Both the position numbers and the translations under genes were made by a program. From Hasllibacter halocynthiae (GTDB taxonomy: Bacteria; Pseudomonadota; Alphaproteobacteria; Rhodobacterales; Rhodobacteraceae), in NCBI RefSeq assembly GCF_003003095.1, contig NZ_PVTT01000001.1, positions 992,001 to 1,056,000 of the forward strand: a stretch of 64,000 nt of DNA. Direction: 5' to 3'. The notes beneath the pieces are model-generated. The model was not told where the DNA came from. It made no database searches and saw nothing but the letters and a program-made list of their open reading frames with translations. Below are positions 27,804 to 36,372 of the stretch, piece after piece; position 1 is the first letter of the stretch; each line of letters begins with the position of its first letter.

Positions 27804-27837
27804 GCGGGCGCGGGGGACGTCCGGCCCCTGCGCCCGC
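27804..27837 (-). terminator. Hairpin downstream of the pyrimidine operon
   Basis: GCGGGCGC (27804-27811) and GGGG pair with CCCC and GCGCCCGC (27830-27837), giving 12 base pairs with one bulged T and a 9-base loop. It lies just past the stop of the last gene of the minus-strand pyrimidine operon. Confidence 0.6.
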
Positions 27838-27848
27838 CGCCCCGCGGA

Positions 27849-28856
27849 TCACATCTCGCCGGCGGCGTCCGTGACCTGCGCCGTCCACGCCCCCTCGGGC
27901 GCGGCGGTGATCACCGGGTCCGAGCCGCCCGCCAGCAGCGTGTCGACCGTGCGCTGGTAGGCCGCCTCGTCCAGCGCGCCCCCCTGCGAGGTGTCCACGA
28001 GCTTGGCGATCTCCTCCATCATGGCGAGTTGGTGGTCGTAGGTCTGGGCGCCGGTCTCGTCGTAGTCGATGATGATCTCGGCGGCCTCCTCGGGGTTCTC
28101 GACCGCCCATTCCCAGCCGCGCATCGAGGCGCGCACGAAGCGGGCCAGCTTGTCGACCATCTCGGGGTCCTCGAGGTTCTCCTCGAGGGTATAGATCCCG
28201 TCCTCGAGGGTCGCGACGCCCTGATCCTCGTAGAGGAAGGTCGTCAGCTCGTCCTCCGCGACGCCGGAGGCGAGGACCTGGTTGTACTCGTTGTAGGTCA
28301 TGGTCGAGATGCAGTCGGCCTGCCGCTGAAGCAGGGGATCGACGTTGAACCCCTGCTTGAGGACGGTGACGCCGCCTTCGGCGCCTTCCTCGGTCGGGAT
28401 GCCCTCCTGGCTCATCCAGGAGAGGAAGGGATACTCGTTTCCGAAGAACCAGACGCCGATCGTGCGGCCCGCGAAGTCCTGCGGCCCCTCGATCCCCGTG
28501 TCGGCCCAGCAGGTCAGCATCAGCCCCGACGAGGTGAAGGGCTGCGCGATGTTCACCACGGGCACGCCCCGCTCGCGCGCGGCCAGGGCCGAGGGCATCC
28601 AGTTCAGCATCACGTCCGCCCCGCCGCCCGCGAGGACCTGGGGCGGCGCGATGTCGGGCCCGCCCGGCAGGATCGTGACGTCGAGGCCCTCGTCCTCGTA
28701 GTAGCCGTTCGCGAGCGCGGCGTAGTAGCCGGCGAACTGGGCCTGCGTGACCCACTGGAGCTGCAGCGTCAGCTCGTCGAGGTCCTGCGCGGCGGCGGGC
28801 GCGGCGAGGCCGAGGGCCAGGGTTGCGGCGACGGTGGTGGTGAGCAGACGGGTCAT
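27849..28856 (-). CDS. ABC transporter substrate-binding protein, NMT1/ThiY-like
   Basis: A 335-residue periplasmic protein with a signal peptide ending near residue 23 (LGLAAPAAAQD). The NMT1/THI5-like start LQLQWVTQAQFAGYYAALAN is followed by LPGGPDIAPPQVLAGGGADV. Related proteins bind hydroxymethylpyrimidine or similar heterocycles. In this operon with pyrimidine-degrading enzymes it probably binds a pyrimidine, dihydropyrimidine or hydantoin-like compound (inference). It overlaps the upstream permease gene and is the last gene of the operon. Confidence 0.88.
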   Translation of the reverse strand: MTRLLTTTVAATLALGLAAPAAAQDLDELTLQLQWVTQAQFAGYYAALANGYYEDEGLDVTILPGGPDIAPPQVLAGGGADVMLNWMPSALAARERGVPVVNIAQPFTSSGLMLTCWADTGIEGPQDFAGRTIGVWFFGNEYPFLSWMSQEGIPTEEGAEGGVTVLKQGFNVDPLLQRQADCISTMTYNEYNQVLASGVAEDELTTFLYEDQGVATLEDGIYTLEENLEDPEMVDKLARFVRASMRGWEWAVENPEEAAEIIIDYDETGAQTYDHQLAMMEEIAKLVDTSQGGALDEAAYQRTVDTLLAGGSDPVITAAPEGAWTAQVTDAAGEM

Positions 28857-29689
28857 GGGCGACCTCCCCTTTGCGACGGATGCCAGAAGCAGAGCCGTTT
28901 CTCGATGAGCGCGACGATACCGTAGAACGCCGATCCCGCCAGCGCGGCGACCGCGATCTCGGCCCAGACCATAGGGAGGTTCAAGCGCCCGACCTCCGTG
29001 GAGATGCGGAAACCCATCCCGACGGTCGGGCTGCCGAAGAATTCGGCGACGATGGCGCCGATCAGCGCCAGCGTGGTCGCGATCTTCAGGCCGTTGAAGA
29101 CGAAGGGCAGCGCGGAGGGCGCCGCGAGGTATCGCAGGCGCTGGCCGGGCGAGGCCCCGTAGGTGGCCATCAGGTCGCGCTGCATGGGCTGCGTGTCGGC
29201 GAGGCCCGCGACCGTGTTCACGAGGACGGGGAAAAATACCATCGCGACGACCACGGCGGCCTTCGACTCCCACCCGAAGCCCAGCCACATCACGAAGATC
29301 GGCGCGGTCCCGACGATCGGGAGGGCGGCGAGGAAGTTGCCCACGGGCAGGACGCCCCGTCGCAGGAAGCCGGAGCGATCAATGACCAGCGCGGTCAGCA
29401 GGGCCGCGGCGCAGCCGATCGCCCAGCCGGACAGCGCGCCCTTCACGAAGGTCTGCACGAAGTCCGCCCAGAGGGTCGGGACATTCGCCGAGATCGCCGC
29501 CCCGATGGCCGTGGGCGCCGGCAGGATGACCTGGGGCACGCCGAAGAGGCGGACGGTCATCTCCCACAGGATCAGGAGGGCCGCGCCGAACAGCACCGGC
29601 GCCAGCCACCGCCCGAAGGACCGCCCCGCGACCCAGACGTTCGCCCCCCAGAGCGCCGCCCACACGCCGAGGATCATCGCGCCGCTCAC
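28853..29689 (-). CDS. ABC transporter permease (SsuC/ThiX type)
   Basis: A permease of about 278 residues with six TMs and the BPD_transp_1 EAA-like loop MATYGASPGQRLRYLAAPSA. The segments FLAALPIVGTAPIFVMWLGF and MGFRISTEVGRLNLPMVWAE are typical of the taurine/nitrate/pyrimidine-type family. GTG at 29689 overlaps the previous stop as GTGA; an ATG at 29677 is the alternative. It forms the channel with the permease at 29686. Confidence 0.88.
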   Translation of the reverse strand: MSGAMILGVWAALWGANVWVAGRSFGRWLAPVLFGAALLILWEMTVRLFGVPQVILPAPTAIGAAISANVPTLWADFVQTFVKGALSGWAIGCAAALLTALVIDRSGFLRRGVLPVGNFLAALPIVGTAPIFVMWLGFGWESKAAVVVAMVFFPVLVNTVAGLADTQPMQRDLMATYGASPGQRLRYLAAPSALPFVFNGLKIATTLALIGAIVAEFFGSPTVGMGFRISTEVGRLNLPMVWAEIAVAALAGSAFYGIVALIEKRLCFWHPSQRGGRP

Positions 29690-30768
29690 CGCCGCAGTCC
29701 CATCCGGCCGAGAACGCCGCGCTCGATCCCCCCGATCGCCGCGACCAGCAGCGCCGCCGCGATGGCCGCCGCGAAGAGGGCGGACCAGATCTGGATGGTC
29801 TGGCCGTAGTAGCTGCCCGCGAGGAGGCGCGCGCCCAGGCCGCGGACCGCGCCGGTGGGCAGTTCGGCCACGATGGCGCCGACGAGGGCCGCCGCCACCC
29901 CGATCTTCAGCGAGGCGAAGAGGTAGGGCGCCGAGGCCGGCAGCCGCAGGTGCCAGAGGATGCGCGCGCCGGACGCGCCCCAGGTCCGCATCAGGTCGAG
30001 GTCGGCGGCGGACGGCGCGCGCAGGCCCTTGGCCATGCCGACCACGACCGGGAAGAAGGAGAGGTAGGCGCTGATGATCGCCTTGGGCAGCAGCCCCTGG
30101 ATGCCGACCGAGTTCATGACCACGATGATCATCGGCGCGATGGCCAGGATCGGGATGGTCTGCGAGGCGATGGCCCAGGGCATGACGCTGAGGTCCATCA
30201 CGCGGGAGTGTACGATCCCGACGGCCAGCGCGACGCCCAGCAGGCTGCCGATCGCGAAGCCCAGCAGCGTTGGCGCCAGCGTCAGGCCTGCATGGAGGAT
30301 CAGCGAGCGGCGCGAGGTGACGGGCGCGAGGCAGTCCTCGTGCACGGCCCAGGTCCGGCCGAACAGCTCCAGCCGGTCGCGCTCGCGCTCGGCGGGGCCG
30401 CAATCGGCGCCGAGGGCGAAGGTGCTCGCCCACATCTCCCCCGCGACCTGGTGGGGGGCGGGCAGGCGCGGCCGCTCCTGTCCGTAGGCGCCGGCGAGGG
30501 CCGTGCCGGGCGCCAGCGCGACGAGGGAGAGGCCGCCCATGTCCCGCCGCTCGGCGGCGGAGACGTCGAACGCGGCGCCCGCCCGCTCGGCGTCCGTGAC
30601 GGACTGCGCGGCGTTCATCGGGATCGCCGCGAGGTACCAGATCGCCAGCAGCCCCGCGACCACCGCCAGCACCGGCCCCGCCGTCCCCATCATCCGCCGC
30701 ACCAGAAGCCCGACCCGAAGCGACCGCCCGATCCCCGCGCCGGGGGCGGAGATGGGATGGTCGGTCAC
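29686..30768 (-). CDS. ABC transporter permease with long periplasmic insert
   Basis: A 360-residue permease, GTG start, longer than its roughly 275-residue partner. TM1 (about residues 31-50) is followed by about 110 residues of periplasmic sequence (about 51-160, with four cysteines or more scattered and ERDRLELFGRTWAVHEDC), and then five TMs with the EAA loop MRTWGASGARILWHLRLPAS. The insert is unusual for this family. The gene lies between the ATPase and the second permease in the pyrimidine importer. Confidence 0.88.
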   Translation of the reverse strand: MTDHPISAPGAGIGRSLRVGLLVRRMMGTAGPVLAVVAGLLAIWYLAAIPMNAAQSVTDAERAGAAFDVSAAERRDMGGLSLVALAPGTALAGAYGQERPRLPAPHQVAGEMWASTFALGADCGPAERERDRLELFGRTWAVHEDCLAPVTSRRSLILHAGLTLAPTLLGFAIGSLLGVALAVGIVHSRVMDLSVMPWAIASQTIPILAIAPMIIVVMNSVGIQGLLPKAIISAYLSFFPVVVGMAKGLRAPSAADLDLMRTWGASGARILWHLRLPASAPYLFASLKIGVAAALVGAIVAELPTGAVRGLGARLLAGSYYGQTIQIWSALFAAAIAAALLVAAIGGIERGVLGRMGLRR

Positions 30769-30886
30769 GTGCGCGCGCGCCTTCTCGTCCCGCCGGGGAA
30801 TCCGTCCCGGCCGGAATGGCGCGCATGGGCCCCGCCGGAGGACCGGGGGCGGGCTCTCAGTCCGGTCCCGAAGCAGCGCCGAAGGA

Positions 30887-31660
30887 TCATGCCGCCTCCA
30901 TCCCCTCGCGCAGCCCTTCGCGAACGCGGTGGGCCACGGCGAGGAACTCGGGCGTGTCGCGGATATCGAGGGGGCGCTCGCGCGGGAGGGGGGAGTCGAT
31001 GACGTCGGCGATGCGGCCCGGCCGGGGGCTCATCACGACGATCTTGGTGGAGAGGTAGACCGCCTCGGGGATCGAATGGGTCACGAAGAGGCAGGTCTTG
31101 CCGGTCCGGGCCCAGAGGGCGAGCAGCTCCTCGTTCAGGCGGTCGCGGACGATCTCGTCGAGGGCGCCGAAGGGCTCGTCCATCAGGAGGATGCCCGCGT
31201 CGAAGCTCAGCGCGCGGGCGATGGAGGCGCGCTGCTGCATCCCGCCCGACAGCTGCCAGGGATACTTGTTCGCGAAGCCCGAGAGCTCGACCAGGTCGAG
31301 CACCCGCTCCATCCGCTCGCGCCGCTCGGCCTTGGGGTAGCCCATGATCTCCAAGGGCAGGGTGACGTTCCGGCCGATGGTGCGCCAGGGGTAGAGCCCG
31401 GCGGCCTGGAAGACGTAGCCGTAGGCGCGCGCGCGGCGGGCCTCGTCGGGGGTCATGCCCTGGACCTGAAGCTCGCCCGCTGTCGGAGTTTCGAGAGCCG
31501 CCACGCAGCGCAGGAAGGTGGTCTTCCCGCAGCCGGAGGGGCCGATGAAGGAGACGAACTCCCCCGCCTCGACGGTCAGGTCGATGCCCCTGAGAGCGTG
31601 GACCGGACCGTCGGCGGTCTGGAAGGTGAGGTCGAGGGAGGTGGCGGAGATGGTGGTCAT
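30887..31660 (-). CDS. ABC transporter ATP-binding protein (SsuB/ThiZ type)
   Basis: A 257-residue ATPase with Walker A GPSGCGKTT, signature LSGGMQQRASIARAL, Walker B ILLMDEPFGALDE and switch His in FVTHSIPEAVYLS. It energises the NMT1-type importer encoded just downstream. The ATG at 31660 is the standard MTTISATSLDLTF start. The four bases ATGA make its start overlap the stop of the low-GC gene at 31657, suggesting translational coupling. A gap of 118 bases separates it from the first permease. Confidence 0.92.
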   Translation of the reverse strand: MTTISATSLDLTFQTADGPVHALRGIDLTVEAGEFVSFIGPSGCGKTTFLRCVAALETPTAGELQVQGMTPDEARRARAYGYVFQAAGLYPWRTIGRNVTLPLEIMGYPKAERRERMERVLDLVELSGFANKYPWQLSGGMQQRASIARALSFDAGILLMDEPFGALDEIVRDRLNEELLALWARTGKTCLFVTHSIPEAVYLSTKIVVMSPRPGRIADVIDSPLPRERPLDIRDTPEFLAVAHRVREGLREGMEAA

Positions 31661-32511
31661 AGCCCAAATGCCTTTACGAAAGCGTCTGCGACTGAAGAGA
31701 GTTTCTCGGCCACGATCTGCCAATTCGTGACACTCGCGAGAAGCGAAGTTCCGAGCCCAACGCCAACCGCCTTCGTTGCGCTGGAAGAAAGTTCTTCTAG
31801 CCTTGTAGCCACCCATTTCCTTATTGCGAGGGACAGACCGGCCACCTTCTCCTTCATCTCCTGAATTAGAGTAGTGTCGGGTGTCTCTACGCACACTAAG
31901 TCGCTCGCATGGGTCAATACTTCTGCTACGGACTGCGCTAGATCAGCCGGTGGTGATACCTGCTCGGGCGGACCATTATGTCCGATCCCGATGATTAGGT
32001 CGTCAGCATTCGAGATCGCAGGATTGCCTTCGGCAAGTTCCAATGCGATCGAAGCCTCTTGGAGGGCTCGACGCACCTCGGACCTGCCCCGGCCATCTTC
32101 GTTAGAAAAATCATCGCCGCCGTCGCGCAAGATACGATAATCTGCATCTAAAATTGTACCAATCTGACTTTCAGGAGTGAGCGTGACTCGGTTGATGCGA
32201 ACCGCACAGAGTAGGCCGTTCGTATTCTTCCAAAGAACAACTTCGCCTTCTCTTGGGGTTCTCACTCGAGAAGAAAAATCGGCGTTTTGCACAATATGAC
32301 TGGTCACTTCCTCGATCAATGTACCGTCCCGAGCTACGGAAACACCATCGATGTTGAGGCCATCACGATACGCATGTATCGAGCCAGAGCCTGCCCTCGT
32401 CCACCTCGTATCGAATGACCAAATACTGGAGCCAAGTAGTATCCGCCCGTTATAATTTCGGTAATCGACTGAGAATCTACCCTGGTCCTCGGAAAACGAA
32501 GGGCCATTCAC
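31657..32511 (-). CDS. Uncharacterised protein of lower GC inside the pyrimidine operon (284 aa)
   Basis: Not assigned to a known function. GTG start at 32511, two bases after the hydantoinase stop codon; the stop overlaps the ABC ATPase start. Residues 1-125 look beta-rich (RILLGSSIWSFDTRW, DFSSRVRTPREGEVVLWKNT, LLCAVRINRVTLTPES). Residues 126-175 are charged, and the motif DDLIIGIGHNGPPEQ (about 187-201) resembles the IGHN-PP motif seen in many alphaproteobacterial hypothetical proteins. The rest is helical, with a glycine-rich amphipathic stretch (AVGVGLGTSLLASV) near the end. Four hand-counted 60-base lines are 43-57% GC against about 70% around. Transfer is likely. Confidence 0.75.
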   Translation of the reverse strand: MNGPSFSEDQGRFSVDYRNYNGRILLGSSIWSFDTRWTRAGSGSIHAYRDGLNIDGVSVARDGTLIEEVTSHIVQNADFSSRVRTPREGEVVLWKNTNGLLCAVRINRVTLTPESQIGTILDADYRILRDGGDDFSNEDGRGRSEVRRALQEASIALELAEGNPAISNADDLIIGIGHNGPPEQVSPPADLAQSVAEVLTHASDLVCVETPDTTLIQEMKEKVAGLSLAIRKWVATRLEELSSSATKAVGVGLGTSLLASVTNWQIVAEKLSSVADAFVKAFGL

Positions 32512-32512
32512 A

Positions 32513-33976
32513 CTAAACCCCCGCCGGGATGTTCATCGGGTCCCGCTCGATCTTCCTCGGGGTGTTCAGGGCCTTCCATTTGCTCAACGCCTTCGACGCC
32601 GAGGCGTAGGCCGGGCGGCGCACGAACTTGCCCCTGCCGGGCTTCGGCTGGCTGTTCTGACCCCAGGACCAGATCACCTCGCCGCGGGACAGGGTGAAGC
32701 GGGGCTGGGCCTTCATCTCCATGCCCTCGAAGACGTTGTAGTCGATGATCGACTTCTGGGTCGCGACCTCGACCGTCTTGGTGATGGACGGGTCCCAGAC
32801 GACCAGGTCGGCCTCGGCCCCCACGGCGACGTGGCCCTTGCGGCCCGCGATGTTCAGGATGCGGGCGATGTTGGAGGAGGTCACCGCCACGAACTCCTCC
32901 GGCGTGAGGCGCCCGGTCTCGACCCCGCGGGTCCAGAGCATGCCCATCCGCTCCTCCAGGCCGCCGGTGCCGTTGGGGATGCGGGTGAAGTCGTCTACGC
33001 CCATGCGCTTCTGCTCGTCGCTGAAGGCGGCGTGGTCGGTCGCCACCACCTGGAGCGAGCCCGCCGCGAGCCCCGCCCAGAGCCCGTCCTGATGGTCCTT
33101 CGAGCGGAACGGCGGGCTCATCACCCGGCGGGCGGCGTACTGCCAGTCCTTGTCGAAATACTCGGTCTCGTCGAGCGTCAGGTGCTGGATCAGGGGCTCG
33201 CCGTAGACGCGCATCCCCTTCTGGCGGGCGCGGCGGATGGCTTCGTGCGCCTGCTCGCAGGAGACGTGCACGATGTAGAGGGGCGTGCCGGCGGCGTCGG
33301 CGATCATGATGGCGCGGTTCGCGGCCTCGCCCTCTACCTCCGGCGGGCGGGAGAAGGCGTGGCCCTCCGGGCCGGTGATGCCCTCGGCCATGTACTTCTC
33401 CTGCAGGGCGGCGACCACGTCCCCGTTCTCGGCATGGACGAGGGGCAAGGCGCCCAGCTCGGCGCAGCGGCGGAAGGAGGCGAACATCTCGTCGTCCTCG
33501 ACCATCAGGGCGCCCTTGTAGGCCATGAAGTGCTTGAAGGTGTTGATTCCCCGGTCCTTCACGACCGCCTCCATCTCCTCGAAGATGGACTCCGACCAGC
33601 CGGTGATCGCCATGTGGTAGGAGATGTCGGTGCAGATCTGGTCCTTCGATTTGCGGTCCCACTCGTCGATCGCGTTCAAGAGGCTGCCGTCCTCGCCCGG
33701 CAGGCAGAAGTCGACCAGCATCGTGGTGCCGCCGGCGGCGGCGGCGAAGGTGCCGCTCTCGAAGGTCTCGGCGGCGGTGGTGCCCATGAAGGGCATCTCG
33801 AGGTGGGTGTGCGGGTCGATCCCGCCGGGGATGACGTAGGCTTCGGACGCGTCGATCACCTCGTCGCCCGCGAGGTCCGTGCCGATCTCGGCGATGCGCT
33901 CGCCCTCGATCAGGACGTCGCCGCGGAAGCTTCGCTCGGCGGTGACGATGGTGCCGCCCTTGATGACCTTGGACAT
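32513..33976 (-). CDS. hydA: Dihydropyrimidinase / D-hydantoinase
   Basis: A 487-residue amidohydrolase that opens the ring of dihydrouracil/dihydrothymine (or hydantoins) to N-carbamoyl amino acids. Metal ligands are visible: His56 and His58 in GIDPHTHLEMPF, the carboxylated lysine in KHFMAYKGAL, His in LPLVHAENGD, His in YIVHVSCEQAHE and Asp in VATDHAAFS. The ATG at 33976 (MSKVIKGGTIVTAERSF) is preceded by AAGGGG. It provides the second step of reductive pyrimidine degradation, with PreTA and the amidohydrolase at 35110. Confidence 0.95.
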   Translation of the reverse strand: MSKVIKGGTIVTAERSFRGDVLIEGERIAEIGTDLAGDEVIDASEAYVIPGGIDPHTHLEMPFMGTTAAETFESGTFAAAAGGTTMLVDFCLPGEDGSLLNAIDEWDRKSKDQICTDISYHMAITGWSESIFEEMEAVVKDRGINTFKHFMAYKGALMVEDDEMFASFRRCAELGALPLVHAENGDVVAALQEKYMAEGITGPEGHAFSRPPEVEGEAANRAIMIADAAGTPLYIVHVSCEQAHEAIRRARQKGMRVYGEPLIQHLTLDETEYFDKDWQYAARRVMSPPFRSKDHQDGLWAGLAAGSLQVVATDHAAFSDEQKRMGVDDFTRIPNGTGGLEERMGMLWTRGVETGRLTPEEFVAVTSSNIARILNIAGRKGHVAVGAEADLVVWDPSITKTVEVATQKSIIDYNVFEGMEMKAQPRFTLSRGEVIWSWGQNSQPKPGRGKFVRRPAYASASKALSKWKALNTPRKIERDPMNIPAGV

Positions 33977-34108
33977 TGCCGCCCCTTCCCTTGCCTTCGG
34001 GCGCAGCGTGGCGCGGGGGCGGGGGTCGCGCAAGGGTGCAGGCGCCGAGGCGGCCCCCCATCGGTGCGGCAGGGCCCGCCGGACGGGCGTCGGGCCGGAA
34101 GGTGGGGG

Positions 34109-34381
34109 CTACGCCTCGGGCGCGACGATCACGGGCTGGCCCAGCTCGATCGGCGGGCGCGGGTTGCAGTAGACCTCGACCCGGCCGCGGCGGACCGGGA
34201 CCATGCCGTCGGCCGTCCGGACGTAGAGGCATTCCTCGCGGATGCGGACGTCATCGGCGGTGGCATCCGCGGGAAGGTAGCGCAGGACGTCGTCGGGCAG
34301 ACCGTCGACGGGGGCGAAGGCGCCCGGGCCGTCCGCGCACGCCATCAGGAGCGGCAGCACGAGGAGGCTAGCGCAGCGCAC
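34109..34381 (-). CDS. Small lipoprotein (90 aa), paralogue of the next gene
   Basis: A 90-residue protein, GTG start, with a short signal and lipobox LLMAC (Cys15). The mature part has PADATADDVRIREECLYVRT and ends RVEVYCNPRPPIELGQPVIV. Two cysteines (in ECLYV and VYCN) match the CLYF and VQVC of the neighbouring lipoprotein, so the two look related. Unknown function. It overlaps that gene by 14 bases and lies upstream of hydA. Confidence 0.65.
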   Translation of the reverse strand: MRCASLLVLPLLMACADGPGAFAPVDGLPDDVLRYLPADATADDVRIREECLYVRTADGMVPVRRGRVEVYCNPRPPIELGQPVIVAPEA

Positions 34382-34661
34382 AGACCTGCACCTCCGTCGC
34401 CGGGTCGATCACGGGCCGGACGGTGCGCATCGCGGTGAAGTAGAGACACCCTTCCGGATCGGCGAGCAGCGGCATCCCCCGCGCCTCCGCCGGGATGCGC
34501 CCGGTCAGCGCAGGCGGCGCGACCTCCAGCTCGACGAAGTCGGCGGGCACGGGCTGGCAGGCCGCCGCCACGCCCAGCGCCAGGACGCCGGCGGCGCGCC
34601 CCCACGGCGCGCGGGCGCCGGGACGGCGCGAACGGAGGCGGTCGGGCTGGGCGGGGCGCAT
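34368..34661 (-). CDS. Small lipoprotein (97 aa)
   Basis: A 97-residue protein with an Arg-rich start, a hydrophobic segment (about 22-34) and lipobox VAAAC (Cys35). The mature part includes PAEARGMPLLADPEGCLYFT and ends TEVQVCALR. The cysteine spacing resembles the following lipoprotein. Unknown function; no catalytic motif is visible. It sits between the immunity-like gene and the second lipoprotein inside the pyrimidine operon, with 134 bases upstream that hold no recognisable gene. Confidence 0.6.
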   Translation of the reverse strand: MRPAQPDRLRSRRPGARAPWGRAAGVLALGVAAACQPVPADFVELEVAPPALTGRIPAEARGMPLLADPEGCLYFTAMRTVRPVIDPATEVQVCALR

Positions 34662-34795
34662 GGCATGGTCCTTCGCGGCGGAATCGCCCGGGGAAGGAAC
34701 CGGATGGGGCGGCTGGTGTCCAGCGTGATGCCGCCGCGTCCACCGGGAGCGAGGACTGAGGGCACCGCTCTAGCGGCGGATCCATAACCTTCCTA

Positions 34796-35110
34796 TCAGC
34801 CTTCATAGAGCCGAACGGTCTCCGTGTCGTCGAAGAGAGAGCGCGCTCTCTCGATCGCCGCGGCCGTGAACTCGCTAGCCGTCTCGATGTCCTTCGCCAC
34901 TGCTCTGACCTCTGCGTACGCAAGACCCCATTCGCCCACTGAGAGGAAGCGATCTGCATGTCCAAGGGGTAGGTTTGGGTAGTCGCCGCGAAGGCAGATC
35001 ACGAGGTCGATGATCGCATCCTGACACTGCTTCTCTATCGGATCACAGGCCGATCCGCCGGGAAGCCGGCTGACCCCGTTCGCGGCGACCACCTTCGACC
35101 AATCGGCCAT
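34796..35110 (-). CDS. Small helical protein, immunity-protein-like (104 aa)
   Basis: A 104-residue protein starting MADWSKVVAANGVSRLPGGS. The core, CQDAIIDLVICLRGDYPNLP then FLSVGEWGLAYAEVRAVAKD, resembles the EWGLA pattern of small contact-toxin immunity proteins (MafI-like). This is a pattern-level guess. Its ATG overlaps the stop of the amidohydrolase gene (ATGA). Two counted 60-base lines are 57-63% GC, below the neighbours. No toxin gene is recognised in the window. Confidence 0.6.
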   Translation of the reverse strand: MADWSKVVAANGVSRLPGGSACDPIEKQCQDAIIDLVICLRGDYPNLPLGHADRFLSVGEWGLAYAEVRAVAKDIETASEFTAAAIERARSLFDDTETVRLYEG

Positions 35111-36372
35111 CAAGCCGCCACCTCCGCCACCTCCAGGACGGCGTGCAACAGAACGTCGGTCCCGGCCTGCGCCCACTCCTTGCGGATCTCCTCGGCCTCG
35201 TTGTGCGAGAGGCCGTCGACGCAGGGGCACATGATCATCGCCGTGGGGGCGACCTGGTTGATCCAGCAGGCGTCGTGGCCGGCCCCGCTGACGATGTCCA
35301 TGTGCGAGTAGCCCAGCCGTTCGGCCGCCTGGCGGACGATCCCGACCAGCCGCTCGTCGAAGGCGGGCGGGTCGAACTGGCCGACGATCTCGGCGGCGAA
35401 CCCGACCCCCAGCGCCTCGCAGAGCTTCGGCGCCTCCTCCATCAGCCGGTCCACCATGCCGTTCAGGCGGTCCAGCTCGTGCGAGCGGAAGTCGATGGTG
35501 AAGACGACGCGGCCGGGGATGATGTTGCGGCTGTTGGGGTGGACGTCGACGTGCCCGATGGCGCCCACGGCGTTCGGCGCGTTGCTCATCGCGATCTCGT
35601 GGACGAGCTCGGTGATCTGCGCGAGGCCCCGGCCCGCGTTCCGCCGCATCGGCATCGGGGTCGAGCCGGTGTGCGACTCCTTCCCCGTCACCGTGCATTC
35701 GATCCAGCGCAGGCCCTGGCCGTGGGTGACGACGCCGATCTCCTTGCCCTCCGCCTCCAGGATCGGGCCCTGCTCGATGTGCAGCTCGAGGAGGGCGTGC
35801 ATCTTGCGGCCGCCGACGGGCTCGTCCCCGCGCCAGCCGATGCGGTCCAGCTCGTCCCCGAAGCGATTGCCTTCGGCGTCGGTGCGGTCCTCCGCCCAAT
35901 CCTGCGCGTGGACGCCCGCGAAGACGCCGGAGGCCAGCATGGCGGGGGCGAAGCGCGTCCCCTCCTCGTTGGTCCAGTTTACGACGGTGATGGGATGCTT
36001 CGTCCGGATTCCGAGGTCGTTCAGCGTGCGGATCACCTCCAGCCCGCCGAGGACGCCCAGAACCCCGTCATAGCGCCCGCCCGTGGGCTGCGTGTCGAGG
36101 TGGCTGCCCACATAGACCGGCAGCGCGTCCGGGTCGGTGCCGGGGCGGGTGGCGAACATGTTGCCGATCCCGTCCAGCCCCATCTCGCAGCCCGCCGCCT
36201 CGCACCAGGACCGGAACAGCGCCCTGCCCTTCGCGTCGTCGTCCGTCAGCGTCTGGCGGTTCGACCCACCTGCCACCCCAGGCCCGATCTCGGCCATCTC
36301 GTGGATGCTGTCCCAGAGACGGTCGGCGTCGATCCGCATGTTCCGGGCGGGGGCTGTGCTTCCGTCGGCCAT
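35110..36372 (-). CDS. Zn-dependent amidohydrolase, beta-ureidopropionase / N-carbamoyl amino acid hydrolase
   Basis: A 420-residue M20-family hydrolase (HyuC/AmaB/allantoate type). Metal-binding residues are visible: His91 in YVGSHLDTQP, Asp102 in GGRYDG, the acidic pair near 136-137 in WTNEEGTRF, His in ELHIEQGP and His in SGAGHDACWI near the end. It should hydrolyse N-carbamoyl-beta-alanine or a related product to the amino acid, CO2 and ammonia, the last step after PreTA and HydA. The ATG at 36372 is preferred (GGAG 6 bases upstream) over 36384. Confidence 0.9.
   Translation of the reverse strand: MADGSTAPARNMRIDADRLWDSIHEMAEIGPGVAGGSNRQTLTDDDAKGRALFRSWCEAAGCEMGLDGIGNMFATRPGTDPDALPVYVGSHLDTQPTGGRYDGVLGVLGGLEVIRTLNDLGIRTKHPITVVNWTNEEGTRFAPAMLASGVFAGVHAQDWAEDRTDAEGNRFGDELDRIGWRGDEPVGGRKMHALLELHIEQGPILEAEGKEIGVVTHGQGLRWIECTVTGKESHTGSTPMPMRRNAGRGLAQITELVHEIAMSNAPNAVGAIGHVDVHPNSRNIIPGRVVFTIDFRSHELDRLNGMVDRLMEEAPKLCEALGVGFAAEIVGQFDPPAFDERLVGIVRQAAERLGYSHMDIVSGAGHDACWINQVAPTAMIMCPCVDGLSHNEAEEIRKEWAQAGTDVLLHAVLEVAEVAA

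Noticed and set aside
33000-34438. Long plus-strand frames opposite the hydantoinase gene
   Set aside because: They mirror the codon pattern of hydA and carry no domains.
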